DNA from: an uncultured Clostridia bacterium
GTDB taxonomy: Bacteria; Bacillota; Clostridia; TANB77; CAG-508
Direction: 5' to 3'
DNA length: 64,000 nt
NCBI GenBank assembly: GCA_947626885.1
Contig: CANQTX010000004.1
Location: 1-64,000, forward strand
Shown in pieces: positions 43,789 to 52,431 of this stretch (position 1 is its first letter; every line of letters starts with the position of its first letter). Both the position numbers and the translations under genes were made by a program. The notes beneath the pieces were generated by a model, which ran no database searches, was not told where the DNA came from, and worked only from the letters and a program-made list of their open reading frames with translations.

Positions 43789-46305
43789 TTAAGTTTGGAA
43801 TCTTCCTTTGGTAAAATTTTTGCCTTCAAAATATTGCTTATTTCTTGCAGTTTTAAGAATATTTTGAATATCTTCTAGAGATTCTTCTAAAATATCAATG
43901 CGAATAGCACTCACAGATGTATTTTTAAAAGGAATAGAAGTAATTTTACTATTATAAATTGTAGTAATTGTAGAAGTATGATCAATATATACAGGAAAAT
44001 CATAATACATTCTATCTCTTAAATATAAATTATTTGAAGATAAACATTGCTTGTCACATTCTTTATAACAATGATTACTTTTTCCTAAATAACAATAGCG
44101 ATTTGTCATTACAGGTGTTCTACCATAAACAATAAGTTCTGCTGGCAAGGAAGCATGCTCTACTAATTTTTTTATTTCCGGACCAGAAAGCTCTGGAGAA
44201 ATTGTAAAACATGTTAACCCAAAGAACTTTAGAGTATCAATTGTATATGGATTATATACATTTAAATTAAAATTACCAATAAGTTCTAAGCCAAATTTTT
44301 TCAAAATATCGATTTGTGATAGATGAGATATGACAAACCCTTTGATTTTAGGTAAGAAGGAAGAAAAATTTGTATTTGATTGATTTTTTGCATTTTTTAT
44401 AGCTATACAATAATAATCATAAAGCTTATTTAAAAGTGGTATCTGACTATCTTGCAAAATATGCGGCATATAAATATACGTATCAAATTGATTTGTAAGT
44501 TCAATTAAAATCTTTTCATATCGTGGTGATAAGAAAAATTTTAAAGGAATATACAATTTATCAATATTTTTAAGATTCGTATATAAATAATTTTCATGAA
44601 GTATATTTAATAAAAGTGTAATAGACGGTATTTTCATATCTATATTAGAATGCATAGATGGTACAGAATGATTTAGTGGTGATGAGATATCCTTTTGCGT
44701 TAGCTGATGTGAAATTTTTCCTTTTAGTAATTGTTCTAGTCCTATTAAAGCATTTCTCCTTACATCATTTAATATACTCATTTTAGGGATAAATACATTT
44801 GGATCCAATTCAATTTCTAAATGTTTAAACACAAATTCTGTATTTCCTGTTTTAGAAAGCTGTTTTATAATTGTTTCTTCTGAAATAGGTTGATTGATTG
44901 CCTTTTCTGGTAAAATATTTATTGTTTCTGTATAAGTAAGATCTTGATAAACCCCTTTATTAGACCACACAGTAAAAGTGATAGGCATATTTTCTTTTAT
45001 AATTATTTTTCCATGTAAAGGAATCTTAATCCAATTTTTTTCCTCTTTAAAAGTGGGAGAAATTACTTTAGAGAGTTCTTTGCTCTCAATTTTATAAATT
45101 TTATTACCGGTAAATATTTTTCCTTTTATTCTGCCTATTGTAGCGATTGCGTCTTTATTTAATTTTGAGAAATTTTGATTATCTAACATAAGCTCAGAAA
45201 TAGTATAGTGTTCATTATTAATAGAAATTTTATCTCCCAAAGTAAGAGAATTTTCAAGTTTTAATTGAATATAACCTTTCTTTGGATTAAAGTGGCGCAC
45301 AGTACCTAAATAAATACCCATATGATTGGGCTTTTCTGAAAAAATAAGATTTTTATTAGGCGAAGAAGTAATATGACCAGTAGAAAAACCTCCTCTATTG
45401 AATGCTAGTAATAAAGCTTCTTTATCAGATAAACTAGTATTTTCATCTATTTCATCTAGTTTTGAGAGAATTTTTTTTCTTATAGTTTCATTGTCTAAAT
45501 GTATATTTTTTGTTACAAAATCAATATATTTTCTATATATTTTTGTAACAACGCCAACATAAGTAGGAGACTTCATACGACCTTCTATTTTAAAGGAATC
45601 GATTCCCAGTTTAATTAATGCAGGTAAGTATTCTATTAAACATACATCACGAGGACTTAATAAATAACCTTTATCAATAGAAATTCTATCTGAAGAGCAA
45701 AGTTCATAAGGTAATCTACAAGGTTGTGCACAAAGACCACGGTTACCAGAGCGGCCACCAATCATGCTGGACAATAAACATTGCCCTGAATAAGAGATAC
45801 AAAGAGCACCATGAATAAACATCTCTAATTCTATGGCAGTATTTTGACGAATATATCGGATTTCTTCTAAAGAAAGTTCACGCGATAAAACAATTCTTGA
45901 TATCCCCATTTTTTCTAATTGTGTAACACCAATAAGATTATGTACCGTCATTTGTGTACTTGCATGAATACAAATTTCTGGATAGTTTTCTAATAAGTAC
46001 TTAGCGAGTCCTAGGTCCTGTATAATAATAGCATCAACTCCCATATTATAAGCGTCAATAGCAAGATTTACAGCCTCTTCAAATTCTTGATTTTTTATTA
46101 AAGTATTTAATGTTAGATGTACAGAAACATTTCGTAATTTTGCATAAGCAATAGCTTCTTTTAATTGTGTGAGATGAAAATTATTTGCATTAGCCCTTGC
46201 ATTAAATAAAGAAGCTCCTAAGTATACACTATCAGCGCCATTTTGCACAGCTGCTTTTAAGCACTCAAAATCTCCAACAGGAGAAAGCAATTCTGGTTTT
46301 TTCAT
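43789..46305 (-). CDS. U32 family peptidase-like protein (long form with DUF3656)
   Basis: 838 aa. The N-terminal U32 domain (about 1-300) has ELLSPVGDFECLKAAVQNGADSVYLG, the HGALCISYSGQCLLSS core and cysteines in NRGLCAQPCRLPYE. A DUF3656-like middle region follows, and the C-terminal part repeats a U32-type fold ending with CYLGKSNHCYKECDKQC. Related proteins (RlhA, TrhP, UbiU/V) carry Fe-S clusters and hydroxylate RNA or ubiquinone, so protease is probably a misnomer; rRNA or tRNA modification is plausible. It is transcribed divergently from the structured RNA at 46434. Confidence 0.88.
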   Translation of the reverse strand: MKKPELLSPVGDFECLKAAVQNGADSVYLGASLFNARANANNFHLTQLKEAIAYAKLRNVSVHLTLNTLIKNQEFEEAVNLAIDAYNMGVDAIIIQDLGLAKYLLENYPEICIHASTQMTVHNLIGVTQLEKMGISRIVLSRELSLEEIRYIRQNTAIELEMFIHGALCISYSGQCLLSSMIGGRSGNRGLCAQPCRLPYELCSSDRISIDKGYLLSPRDVCLIEYLPALIKLGIDSFKIEGRMKSPTYVGVVTKIYRKYIDFVTKNIHLDNETIRKKILSKLDEIDENTSLSDKEALLLAFNRGGFSTGHITSSPNKNLIFSEKPNHMGIYLGTVRHFNPKKGYIQLKLENSLTLGDKISINNEHYTISELMLDNQNFSKLNKDAIATIGRIKGKIFTGNKIYKIESKELSKVISPTFKEEKNWIKIPLHGKIIIKENMPITFTVWSNKGVYQDLTYTETINILPEKAINQPISEETIIKQLSKTGNTEFVFKHLEIELDPNVFIPKMSILNDVRRNALIGLEQLLKGKISHQLTQKDISSPLNHSVPSMHSNIDMKIPSITLLLNILHENYLYTNLKNIDKLYIPLKFFLSPRYEKILIELTNQFDTYIYMPHILQDSQIPLLNKLYDYYCIAIKNAKNQSNTNFSSFLPKIKGFVISHLSQIDILKKFGLELIGNFNLNVYNPYTIDTLKFFGLTCFTISPELSGPEIKKLVEHASLPAELIVYGRTPVMTNRYCYLGKSNHCYKECDKQCLSSNNLYLRDRMYYDFPVYIDHTSTITTIYNSKITSIPFKNTSVSAIRIDILEESLEDIQNILKTARNKQYFEGKNFTKGRFQT

Positions 46306-46335
46306 AAAAAATAGTATCCTTTTTTATTTTTTAAT

Positions 46336-46364
46336 ATTATATCATTTTCCATAATCAGAAGCAA
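46336..46364 (-). promoter_or_regulatory. Promoter of the U32 gene (minus strand)
   Basis: On the minus strand TTGCTT and TATAAT are 17 bases apart, about 30 bases before the start codon. Confidence 0.65.
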
Positions 46365-46398
46365 ATTAAAAAAATTATCCTGAAAATAATTAAAAAGC

Positions 46399-46427
46399 TT
46401 GACAAACTTTGAAAATGGTTATACAAT
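46399..46427 (+). promoter_or_regulatory. Near-perfect promoter of the structured RNA
   Basis: TTGACA and TACAAT are exactly 17 bases apart. Transcription would start near 46434, at the base of the first hairpin. It is one of the strongest promoters in the window. Confidence 0.8.
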
Positions 46428-46433
46428 AATTCC

Positions 46434-46675
46434 ACCATTTGAAACTCATAAGAGATGGTTTTAAATGAGGTTCTGAGAAAAGGAGGTGTAACGCAGCTAT
46501 GGTAAGACATTCGATCAAATTCTCGAAACCTCAGTGCTTATGGTCTGACTTCACACGCCGTGATGTTAAGGCTACATCTTCGAACGAGAGATAAGACAGG
46601 GCAAAGGAAATCTTTTCGGAGATGATTTCCCCATGAGGGGAAAAAAGGCAATTTGAACTAATTGCTTTTGCTTTT
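46434..46675 (+). ncRNA. Large structured non-coding RNA, possibly a raiA-motif RNA
   Basis: About 240 bases between a consensus promoter and a terminator, with no reading frame of note and visibly richer in G and C than the surroundings. Stems seen: ACCAT/ATGGT at the 5' end, GAGGTT...GAGAA (46467-46479) with TTCTC...AACCTC (46520-46532), CTTAT/ATAAG (46537/46591), TCAC/GTGA, GGAAATC/GATTTCC, TTTCCCC/GGGGAAA and the terminator GCAATT/AATTGC plus T run. The single-stranded blocks GTAACGCAGCTATGG and GGTCTGACTTCACACGCC look highly constrained. It is not 6S, SRP, tmRNA or RNase P. My recollection points to the raiA motif, a large clostridial RNA linked to sporulation, but I cannot confirm this. 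Confidence 0.75.
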
Positions 46676-46722
46676 ACCGGTAGGGGTGTATATGAATATA
46701 TGCATGTCTGCCGGTTTTCATT
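46672..46722 (+). terminator. Second hairpin behind the structured RNA
   Basis: ACCGG pairs with CCGGT around an inner GTATAT/ATATGC-like stem and is followed by TTTTCATTTT. It could be a back-up terminator or the 3' end of a longer form. Confidence 0.5.
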
Positions 46723-46827
46723 TTATAATATTTTTACATAATATCATAACAAGATATTCACTTCAAATATAGCTTTTATTTTGAAAAAAGATTGTATTGA
46801 TTAATAAAAAATACAAATAATATTAGC

Positions 46828-47430
46828 ATGAATCAGATATTAATAACGAATTTAAAAAAACAACATAAGTTGATATTTAAAATCCAATTATTTATATCCA
46901 TTATAGCAATTATTGCGATAGTAATATATTTATATAGAGATTATTATCAATCAGAAAATCTTGAGTATTTATCCAAAATCATTAATAAAAACATGCAAAT
47001 AGCTTCTTTATATCAAGTTAAAAAACAAAGTAAAGAAGAAAGTGCTTATATGGGAAAAATTACGATTCCAAAAATAAACTTAGAATATGTTATTTTTAAA
47101 GAATTTAATGAAGAATTATTAAAAATTGCGCCTTGTAAGTTTTATGGTGTAGGAATAGGAGAACAAGGGAATATATGTATTGCAGGACATAATTATAATG
47201 ACAATCGTTTTTTTGGCAGACTAAATGAATTGCAAGTGAAAGATGAAATTATACTAACGGACTTAAATCAAAAGGAATATCAGTATACGGTTTTTGATAT
47301 ATTTGAAACAGATGAACATGATACAGAAAGTGTATTACGAAAACAGAATAAATATGAATTATCTTTGGTGACATGTAATAATACGAATAAAAAAAGAATT
47401 ATTGTTAAGGCTTTTGCCAATATAAAATAA
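46828..47430 (+). CDS. Sortase
   Basis: 200 aa with an N-terminal membrane anchor (about 17-36) and a sortase beta-barrel. Catalytic residues are His in IAGHNYNDNRFFGRL (about 114), Cys in LSLVTCNNT (about 187) and Arg in KKRIIVKA (about 194). The compact size and TLxTC-like motif suggest a class D/E-like housekeeping enzyme. The LPYAG protein at 20272 is a candidate substrate. No ribosome site precedes the ATG, so the transcript may be nearly leaderless or the start may differ. Confidence 0.88.
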   Translation: MNQILITNLKKQHKLIFKIQLFISIIAIIAIVIYLYRDYYQSENLEYLSKIINKNMQIASLYQVKKQSKEESAYMGKITIPKINLEYVIFKEFNEELLKIAPCKFYGVGIGEQGNICIAGHNYNDNRFFGRLNELQVKDEIILTDLNQKEYQYTVFDIFETDEHDTESVLRKQNKYELSLVTCNNTNKKRIIVKAFANIK

Positions 47431-47539
47431 TTTATTTTAAGTATAAGTATTGAAATTCAGTTGTTTTATAGATAAAATATATAATGTAAGAAAGATAATC
47501 TTAGCGATAAAATAAATATACCGCATAAAGGAGAGAAAA

Positions 47540-49297
47540 ATGGAAAAAGGAAGAAGAATTGATGAGGGAAAGCATATTCATATAGGAAGAGTCATATTAG
47601 TAATTATTATAATCACCTTGATAATTTTTGGAATATATCTTGTAGTAAATCGAAAAAAGATCTTTTCAGTAAAAGATAACGAAAATCATCAAAAAGTAGA
47701 AGAAGCCATTTTTAATAAAGAAAAAACAATAGAAGAAATTTTAGCAGAGTTTGGTGGAGAAGTGATAGAACAACCAAAAGAAGATACCTATTTTGTATCG
47801 AAGGAAGGAAATATGTATACCATTTATGCTGATGGGGATATTGTAGAAGGACAAATTATACCTTGGAATGGTGAGAGTAAAGAAATTGCAGCAGATGAGG
47901 CTGGAAACTACAATGTTTATTCTGCAGAAGAATTAAAGTGGGTAGCAGATAAAATCATTAATGGAGAAAAAAATTTTAATGGTGTAACCATAACTTTAAG
48001 AAATAATATTGATTTAGGCGCAAGACCAAAAAAAGACGGAACATGGGAAGGTCCTATTTGGACATCTATGATAGGATTTTTAGATGAAATTAAGAAAGAA
48101 CAGCCATCACAAGAGCAGATAGATGGACAATCCGATAATACACAAAATAATTTAGAAAATGTAGAAGAAAAAGCAACAGTTGTAGATGAAGTCAGTGAAA
48201 ATGTAGTAGCAGAAGAAAAATTAAAGAGATTTGCCGGCATTTTTAATGGTAATGGATTCACGATTAGAGGAGTATACATAGATTCTGATAAGAATTATCA
48301 GGGGTTATTTGGACATTCAAGTGGAATCATACAAAATCTTGCTATCAAAAATAGTTATATTTCTGGTGGTAATGGTACAGGTGCTTTAATAGGTTTGAAT
48401 GCAGGTATCATCCAAAATTGTTATACTGAAAATACAATAGTTAAAGGAAAATCAGATAAAGTAGGTGGCATTGTAGGAATAACAATGAGTGGTTCAAAAA
48501 TAGAAAACTGTTATACAAAATTAGGTTCTATTGAAGGAAACAACGCTTCTGGTGGTATTGTGGGGTATGCAAATAATAATGCTAGTATATTAGCATCTTA
48601 TAATATGGCAAATATTACAGGCAAAGCTTATACAGGCGGTATAGTGGGAATTATGTTTTATGGAAGCATAATTCAAAGTACTTATAATACAGGAACAATT
48701 GTAGGAAGTGATTATACAGGTGGTATAGCCGGTTATACCGCTACGCAAATTGAAAAATGTTATAATACGGGTAGTGTAACAGGTGAAAATTATGTGGGTG
48801 GTATTGTAGGAGTTAACTTTACTATGGGAAATATCATTATTTCCTACAATACAGGAAATGTTATAGGAAACAATAATATAGGTGGTATTGCTGGAACTAA
48901 TAATGCATCTATTTCAAGTTGTTATAATGTAGGAAAAATAGAAACAGAAGGATATAGAGCAGGAGGAATTTGTGGTCAAAATGGAACAGATAGTTACATA
49001 TATACCTCCTATAATGTAGGAGATATTGAAGGAAAAAGAAATTTAGGAGGCATTGCGGGCGGTGATTTTGGAACCAGTTCTAATTGCTATTATTTGAAAG
49101 ATGCCTCTATAGCAATAGAAAATGAAGAACAATGTAGAAATTCAGAACAAATTAAAGCAGATATTCTTTCTGATTTAGGAGCAGAGTTTACAAAAGACGA
49201 TAGTGCAAATATTAATCAGGGATATCCTGTTTTGACTTGGCAAATTTCAACAGAAGCGGTAACGAATGAAAATGCAAGTCCTGAAACATCAGAATAG
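47540..49297 (+). CDS. Membrane-anchored GLUG-repeat surface protein
   Basis: 585 aa. A cytoplasmic head and one membrane helix (about 18-37) are followed by an acidic linker and a globular part. From about residue 235 come roughly ten GLUG-type repeats such as GGIVGYANN, GGIAGYTATQI and GGICGQNGT, spaced about 30 residues, predicted to form a beta-solenoid. There is no C-terminal sorting signal, so it is held by its N-terminal anchor. It directly follows the sortase gene. Such proteins often act in adhesion. The start follows AAAGGAGAG. Confidence 0.8.
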   Translation: MEKGRRIDEGKHIHIGRVILVIIIITLIIFGIYLVVNRKKIFSVKDNENHQKVEEAIFNKEKTIEEILAEFGGEVIEQPKEDTYFVSKEGNMYTIYADGDIVEGQIIPWNGESKEIAADEAGNYNVYSAEELKWVADKIINGEKNFNGVTITLRNNIDLGARPKKDGTWEGPIWTSMIGFLDEIKKEQPSQEQIDGQSDNTQNNLENVEEKATVVDEVSENVVAEEKLKRFAGIFNGNGFTIRGVYIDSDKNYQGLFGHSSGIIQNLAIKNSYISGGNGTGALIGLNAGIIQNCYTENTIVKGKSDKVGGIVGITMSGSKIENCYTKLGSIEGNNASGGIVGYANNNASILASYNMANITGKAYTGGIVGIMFYGSIIQSTYNTGTIVGSDYTGGIAGYTATQIEKCYNTGSVTGENYVGGIVGVNFTMGNIIISYNTGNVIGNNNIGGIAGTNNASISSCYNVGKIETEGYRAGGICGQNGTDSYIYTSYNVGDIEGKRNLGGIAGGDFGTSSNCYYLKDASIAIENEEQCRNSEQIKADILSDLGAEFTKDDSANINQGYPVLTWQISTEAVTNENASPETSE

Positions 49298-49327
49298 ATA
49301 ATGTCAATACAGAATAAAATTATAAAA

Positions 49328-49359
49328 AGACAATCTAGTTGCTAGGTTGTTTTTTTGTA
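49328..49359 (+). terminator. Terminator after the GLUG protein gene
   Basis: ACAATCTAG pairs with CTAGGTTGT (one T-G pair) and is followed by a T run. Confidence 0.8.
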
Positions 49360-49431
49360 TAAAAATCCTGAATTGACACATATTAAATAAATCAATATAA
49401 TTTTCATATATTTACAGGGAGTGTGTTTTAT

Positions 49432-49575
49432 ATGAATAATGATAATGTAAAACAAGAAATAAGAAAACTAATAGATGAAATGGATCGAATGATAATAAAT
49501 CAAGAAGATAAGAAAAAAATTTTATCTAAAAAAGAAAAATTAGATGCGCTTTTAGAAAAATATTTAGAAGACTAA
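49432..49575 (+). CDS. 47-residue acidic/basic helical peptide, unknown
   Basis: Too short for the ORF track. ATG 49432 follows AGGGAG. The peptide is a likely two-helix hairpin (IRKLIDEMDRM...KKILSKKEKLDALLEKYLED). It recalls the size and LD..L..Y ending of Spo0E-like phosphatases, but the spacing of the Ser and Leu-Asp does not match the SxxxD motif, so I do not assign it to that family. It lies between a terminator and an HTH regulator gene. Confidence 0.45.
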   Translation: MNNDNVKQEIRKLIDEMDRMIINQEDKKKILSKKEKLDALLEKYLED

Positions 49576-49656
49576 AATCAGTAAATAAATGCAATAATGT
49601 TGTATGATGTACGAAAAAAAATCATTTATGAAAGTTATTTCTCTTTGATAATATAA

Positions 49657-49692
49657 AACAAAATAAGGAATCTCTTTAGACTCCTTATAAGA
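49657..49692. promoter_or_regulatory. Inverted repeat before the HTH regulator
   Basis: ATAAGGA and TCCTTAT flank a 12-base centre upstream of the HTH gene at 49737. It may be an operator or a weak terminator for the small ORF. No T tract follows. Confidence 0.35.
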
Positions 49693-49736
49693 AAAAGAAA
49701 GAAAATAAATGTTATAAATAAAATGGGGTAATATAA

Positions 49737-50060
49737 ATGAAAAAAATAAGTAGTATTAAAATTGGAAAAAACATACAACAAATTCGAAAAAGTTATGGGT
49801 ATACACAAGAAAAACTAGCAGAAGAAATTGATTGTTCAACGAGATATATAAGTGATGTAGAGCAGAATAGATCAAATCCTTCTTATGAAGTATTAATTAA
49901 TATTTGCAATACATTTAATATAGGTATGGATCAAATTTTTGGAGAATATTTAGATATTAAAATTAATGATTCTATCAATTATAAACTAGCAGGATTTGAA
50001 AATCTAAAAGAAAAAGATCAGCAAACGATAGAACATTTAATTTCTTTTTTTAATTCATAA
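49737..50060 (+). CDS. Xre-family HTH regulator
   Basis: 107 aa with a classic Cro/CI helix-turn-helix: IGKNIQQIRKSYGYTQEKLAEEIDCSTRYISDVEQNRSNPSYEVLINIC (about 8-56). A short helical C-terminus (FENLKEKDQQTIEHLISFF) may dimerise. There is no obvious sensor domain. The ribosome site is poor (GGGGTAATATAA). Possible targets include its own upstream inverted repeat. Confidence 0.85.
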   Translation: MKKISSIKIGKNIQQIRKSYGYTQEKLAEEIDCSTRYISDVEQNRSNPSYEVLINICNTFNIGMDQIFGEYLDIKINDSINYKLAGFENLKEKDQQTIEHLISFFNS

Positions 50061-50143
50061 AAAGTTATGGAAATTTGCTACATATCATATTGTATTTCAT
50101 GGAAAGAAATTAAAGAAAAATATTAAAAAATTTGCAAAAATAC

Positions 50144-50172
50144 TTGCATTTCCTTGTAAATGTGTGTATAAT
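50144..50172 (+). promoter_or_regulatory. Promoter of the rimP-nusA-infB operon
   Basis: TTGCAT and TATAAT are exactly 17 bases apart. Confidence 0.7.
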
Positions 50173-50200
50173 AATTATGTCTTGAATAAAAATACTAGAG

Positions 50201-50224
50201 GAGTGGGAACCAATCCCACTCTTT
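50201..50224 (+). promoter_or_regulatory. Leader hairpin/attenuator of rimP
   Basis: GAGTGGG pairs perfectly with CCCACTC over a 7-base loop and is followed by TTT. A G-C-rich hairpin of this kind commonly precedes rimP in Firmicutes and may attenuate the operon, perhaps through NusA feedback (inference). Confidence 0.6.
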
Positions 50225-50247
50225 ACTAATGTTTAGGAGGTGCTTGA

Positions 50248-50715
50248 TTGGCAGAAAAGAAAATGAACATTGAATCAAAAGTAGAAAACCTTATACAAGA
50301 TGTTATTGAAGCATTAGGCTATATTTTATATGATGTTATTTATGTTAAAGAAGGCAAGGATTACTATCTAAAAGTTTTTATAGATAAATTAGAAGGTATT
50401 ACGATAGAAGATTGTGAAGTTGTCAGTAACGCGATTAACGATATGTTAGATAAAGCAGATTATATAAAAGAAATGTATTTTTTAGAAGTTTCATCGCCAG
50501 GTGTTGAGCGAATTTTAAGAAAGAAAAAACATTTCTTAAGCCAAATAGGAAATGAAGTATGTGTAAAATTATTTTATCCCATTCAACAACAAAAAGAGGT
50601 AAGTGGTATATTACAAGAATATAATGATAAAGAAATCATTTTACAAACACATGAAGAAAATATGAAAATAGATTTAAAAAATGTTGCAATTGTAAAAACA
50701 ATATTTAATTGGTAG
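50248..50715 (+). CDS. rimP: Ribosome maturation factor RimP
   Basis: 155 aa; RimP helps assemble the 30S subunit. The sequence has the YILYDVIYVKEGKDYYLKVFIDK N-terminal fold and the EVSSPGVERILRKKKHF motif (about 78-95). The start is TTG 50248 with AGGAGGTG at good spacing. It is the first gene of the conserved rimP-nusA-rnpM-ylxQ-infB-rbfA operon. Confidence 0.95.
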   Translation: MAEKKMNIESKVENLIQDVIEALGYILYDVIYVKEGKDYYLKVFIDKLEGITIEDCEVVSNAINDMLDKADYIKEMYFLEVSSPGVERILRKKKHFLSQIGNEVCVKLFYPIQQQKEVSGILQEYNDKEIILQTHEENMKIDLKNVAIVKTIFNW

Positions 50716-50730
50716 GAGGAATATGAAAAA

Positions 50731-51837
50731 ATGAAAAATATCGATGTAAAAGAATTTATAGGAGCTATGGAAGAATTAGAAAAAGAAAGAGGAATTAGTA
50801 AAGAGTACTTAATAGAATCTTTAGAAGCAGCTCTTGTAACAGCATACAAGAAAAATTTTGATTCTGTCGATAATGTTAAAGTTGTAATTGATAGCATTAC
50901 GGGAGAAATTCATATATATTCTATAAGAAATGTCGTAGAAACTTTAGAAGATCCTTTATTAGAAATTACAATAAAAGATGCACAGAAAATAGATATGCAT
51001 GTTAATGTAGGAGATACCGTTAATTTAGAAATTCAACCAAAAGATTTTGGTAGGATTGCTGCACAAACTGCAAAACAAGTTGTTGTACAAAAAATTCGAG
51101 AAGCAGAGAGAAATATGATTTTTACAGAGTTTAATGATAAAAAAGGAGAAATTGTTTCTGGTATTATTCAAAAAGCTGATGGTGGTGTTGTTGTTATGGA
51201 CTTAGGAAAGTTAGAGGGAGTTATGCCAGTGAAAGAACAAATTGGGAGTGAAACGTATCATGTAAATGATAAAATAAGAGGTTATGTGCTAGAAGTAGAA
51301 AAAGGATTAAAAGGTAATCCACAAGTAATCATTTCAAGAAGTCATCCTGATTTTGTAAGAAAATTATTTGAATTTGAGATACCTGAAATATACGAAGGAC
51401 TCATAGAAATCAAAAGTGTTTCAAGAGATGCCGGTTCAAGAAGTAAAGTAGCAGTTTATTCAAGGGATGAAAATATAGATCCGGTTGGTTCTTGTGTTGG
51501 TCAGAAAGGCGTGAGAATTCAAAATATTATTAATGAACTAAATGGAGAAAAAATTGATGTTATTGAATGGAACGAAGATCCAGCAATATATATTGCTGCA
51601 GCATTGTTACCAGCGCAAGTTATGGCTGTAGATATAAAAGAAGAAGAAAAATTTGCACAAGTGATTGTACCAGATGATCAATTATCATTAGCCATAGGAA
51701 AATCTGGTCAAAATGCTAGGTTAGCAGCTAGACTAACAAATTGGAAAATAGATATTAAATCTGAATCACAATTTCGAGAAATTATTGCACAAGTACAAGC
51801 AGAAGAAGCACCAGAAACAAAAGAAGTAGAAGAATAA
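50731..51837 (+). CDS. nusA: Transcription elongation/termination factor NusA
   Basis: 368 aa. An N-terminal RNA-polymerase-binding domain (about 1-130), an S1 domain (about 135-200; GEIVSGIIQKADGGVVVMDLG) and two KH domains (DPVGSCVGQKGVRIQNIINEL near 250, LAIGKSGQNARLAARLTNW near 320) are seen. There are no extra C-terminal acidic repeats, as in Gram-positives. It modulates pausing and termination. Confidence 0.96.
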   Translation: MKNIDVKEFIGAMEELEKERGISKEYLIESLEAALVTAYKKNFDSVDNVKVVIDSITGEIHIYSIRNVVETLEDPLLEITIKDAQKIDMHVNVGDTVNLEIQPKDFGRIAAQTAKQVVVQKIREAERNMIFTEFNDKKGEIVSGIIQKADGGVVVMDLGKLEGVMPVKEQIGSETYHVNDKIRGYVLEVEKGLKGNPQVIISRSHPDFVRKLFEFEIPEIYEGLIEIKSVSRDAGSRSKVAVYSRDENIDPVGSCVGQKGVRIQNIINELNGEKIDVIEWNEDPAIYIAAALLPAQVMAVDIKEEEKFAQVIVPDDQLSLAIGKSGQNARLAARLTNWKIDIKSESQFREIIAQVQAEEAPETKEVEE

Positions 51838-51848
51838 GGAAGTGATGT

Positions 51849-52118
51849 ATGTTGATAAAGAAAAAGAAACCATTGCGTACCTGTATGGCTTGCAATGCAC
51901 AAAAAGAAAAGCAAAATCTTTTGCGTATTGTTAAATCAAAAGACGGAAATATTTTTGTTGATGTAACAGGAAAACAAAATGGTAGGGGAGCATATATTTG
52001 TAAAACAGAACAATGTTTAAACAAAATACAAAAAAGCAAAAGATTAGAAAAAATATTTTTAACAGAAATAGATGAGAAAGTATATGAAAGTATAAGAGGT
52101 GTGTTGGTTGATCAATAG
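51849..52118 (+). CDS. rnpM: RNase P modulator RnpM (YlxR, DUF448)
   Basis: 89 aa with the YlxR signature RTCMACNAQKEKQNLLRIV (about 10-28) and NGRGAYICKTEQCLNK (about 47-62). In Bacillus, YlxR binds RNase P RNA and modulates its activity. It overlaps ylxQ by 20 bases. The target RNA gene rnpB is at 1092 in the same window. Confidence 0.93.
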   Translation: MLIKKKKPLRTCMACNAQKEKQNLLRIVKSKDGNIFVDVTGKQNGRGAYICKTEQCLNKIQKSKRLEKIFLTEIDEKVYESIRGVLVDQ

Positions 52119-52431
52119 AGTATATGGACTAATGGGAATTAGTGCCAAAGCAGGGAAAGTTATTTCTGGTGCAGAGATTGTATTAGAAGAAATGCTTAAA
52201 AATAAAATATATTTTGTTATTGTTGCAGAAGATGCATCGGAAAATACAAAAAAAAATATCCGCTTACATTGTGATAGGCAACAAATTCATATGGCGATTT
52301 GGGGAGATATACGTAATAACAGTAAAGCCATTGGTAAGCAAAATAGAGCAGTTATTGGAATAAAAGACAAGAACTTATCAGAAGCAATTCAAAAAGTAAT
52401 TTGTGGAGGTGAAACGTTTGGGGAAAATTAA
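52099..52431 (+). CDS. L7Ae-family ribosomal protein YlxQ
   Basis: 110 aa of the L7Ae/L30e/YlxQ fold: [23 protein letters not shown] and [15 protein letters not shown]. It probably binds kink-turn RNA. The ORF start lies inside the end of rnpM (VYGLMG could also begin at a later start). Its 3' end overlaps infB, indicating translational coupling. Confidence 0.88.
   Translation: MCWLINRVYGLMGISAKAGKVISGAEIVLEEMLKNKIYFVIVAEDASENTKKNIRLHCDRQQIHMAIWGDIRNNSKAIGKQNRAVIGIKDKNLSEAIQKVICGGETFGEN

Noticed and set aside
46434-46675. Structured RNA as 6S RNA, SRP RNA or tmRNA
   Set aside because: It is not one long bulged hairpin as in 6S, has no GGAAGGA-type SRP loop, and shows no tRNA-like ends or tag frame of tmRNA.
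49432-49575. 47-aa ORF as a Spo0E-like phosphatase
   Set aside because: The size and ending are suggestive, but the conserved SxxxD spacing is not present.
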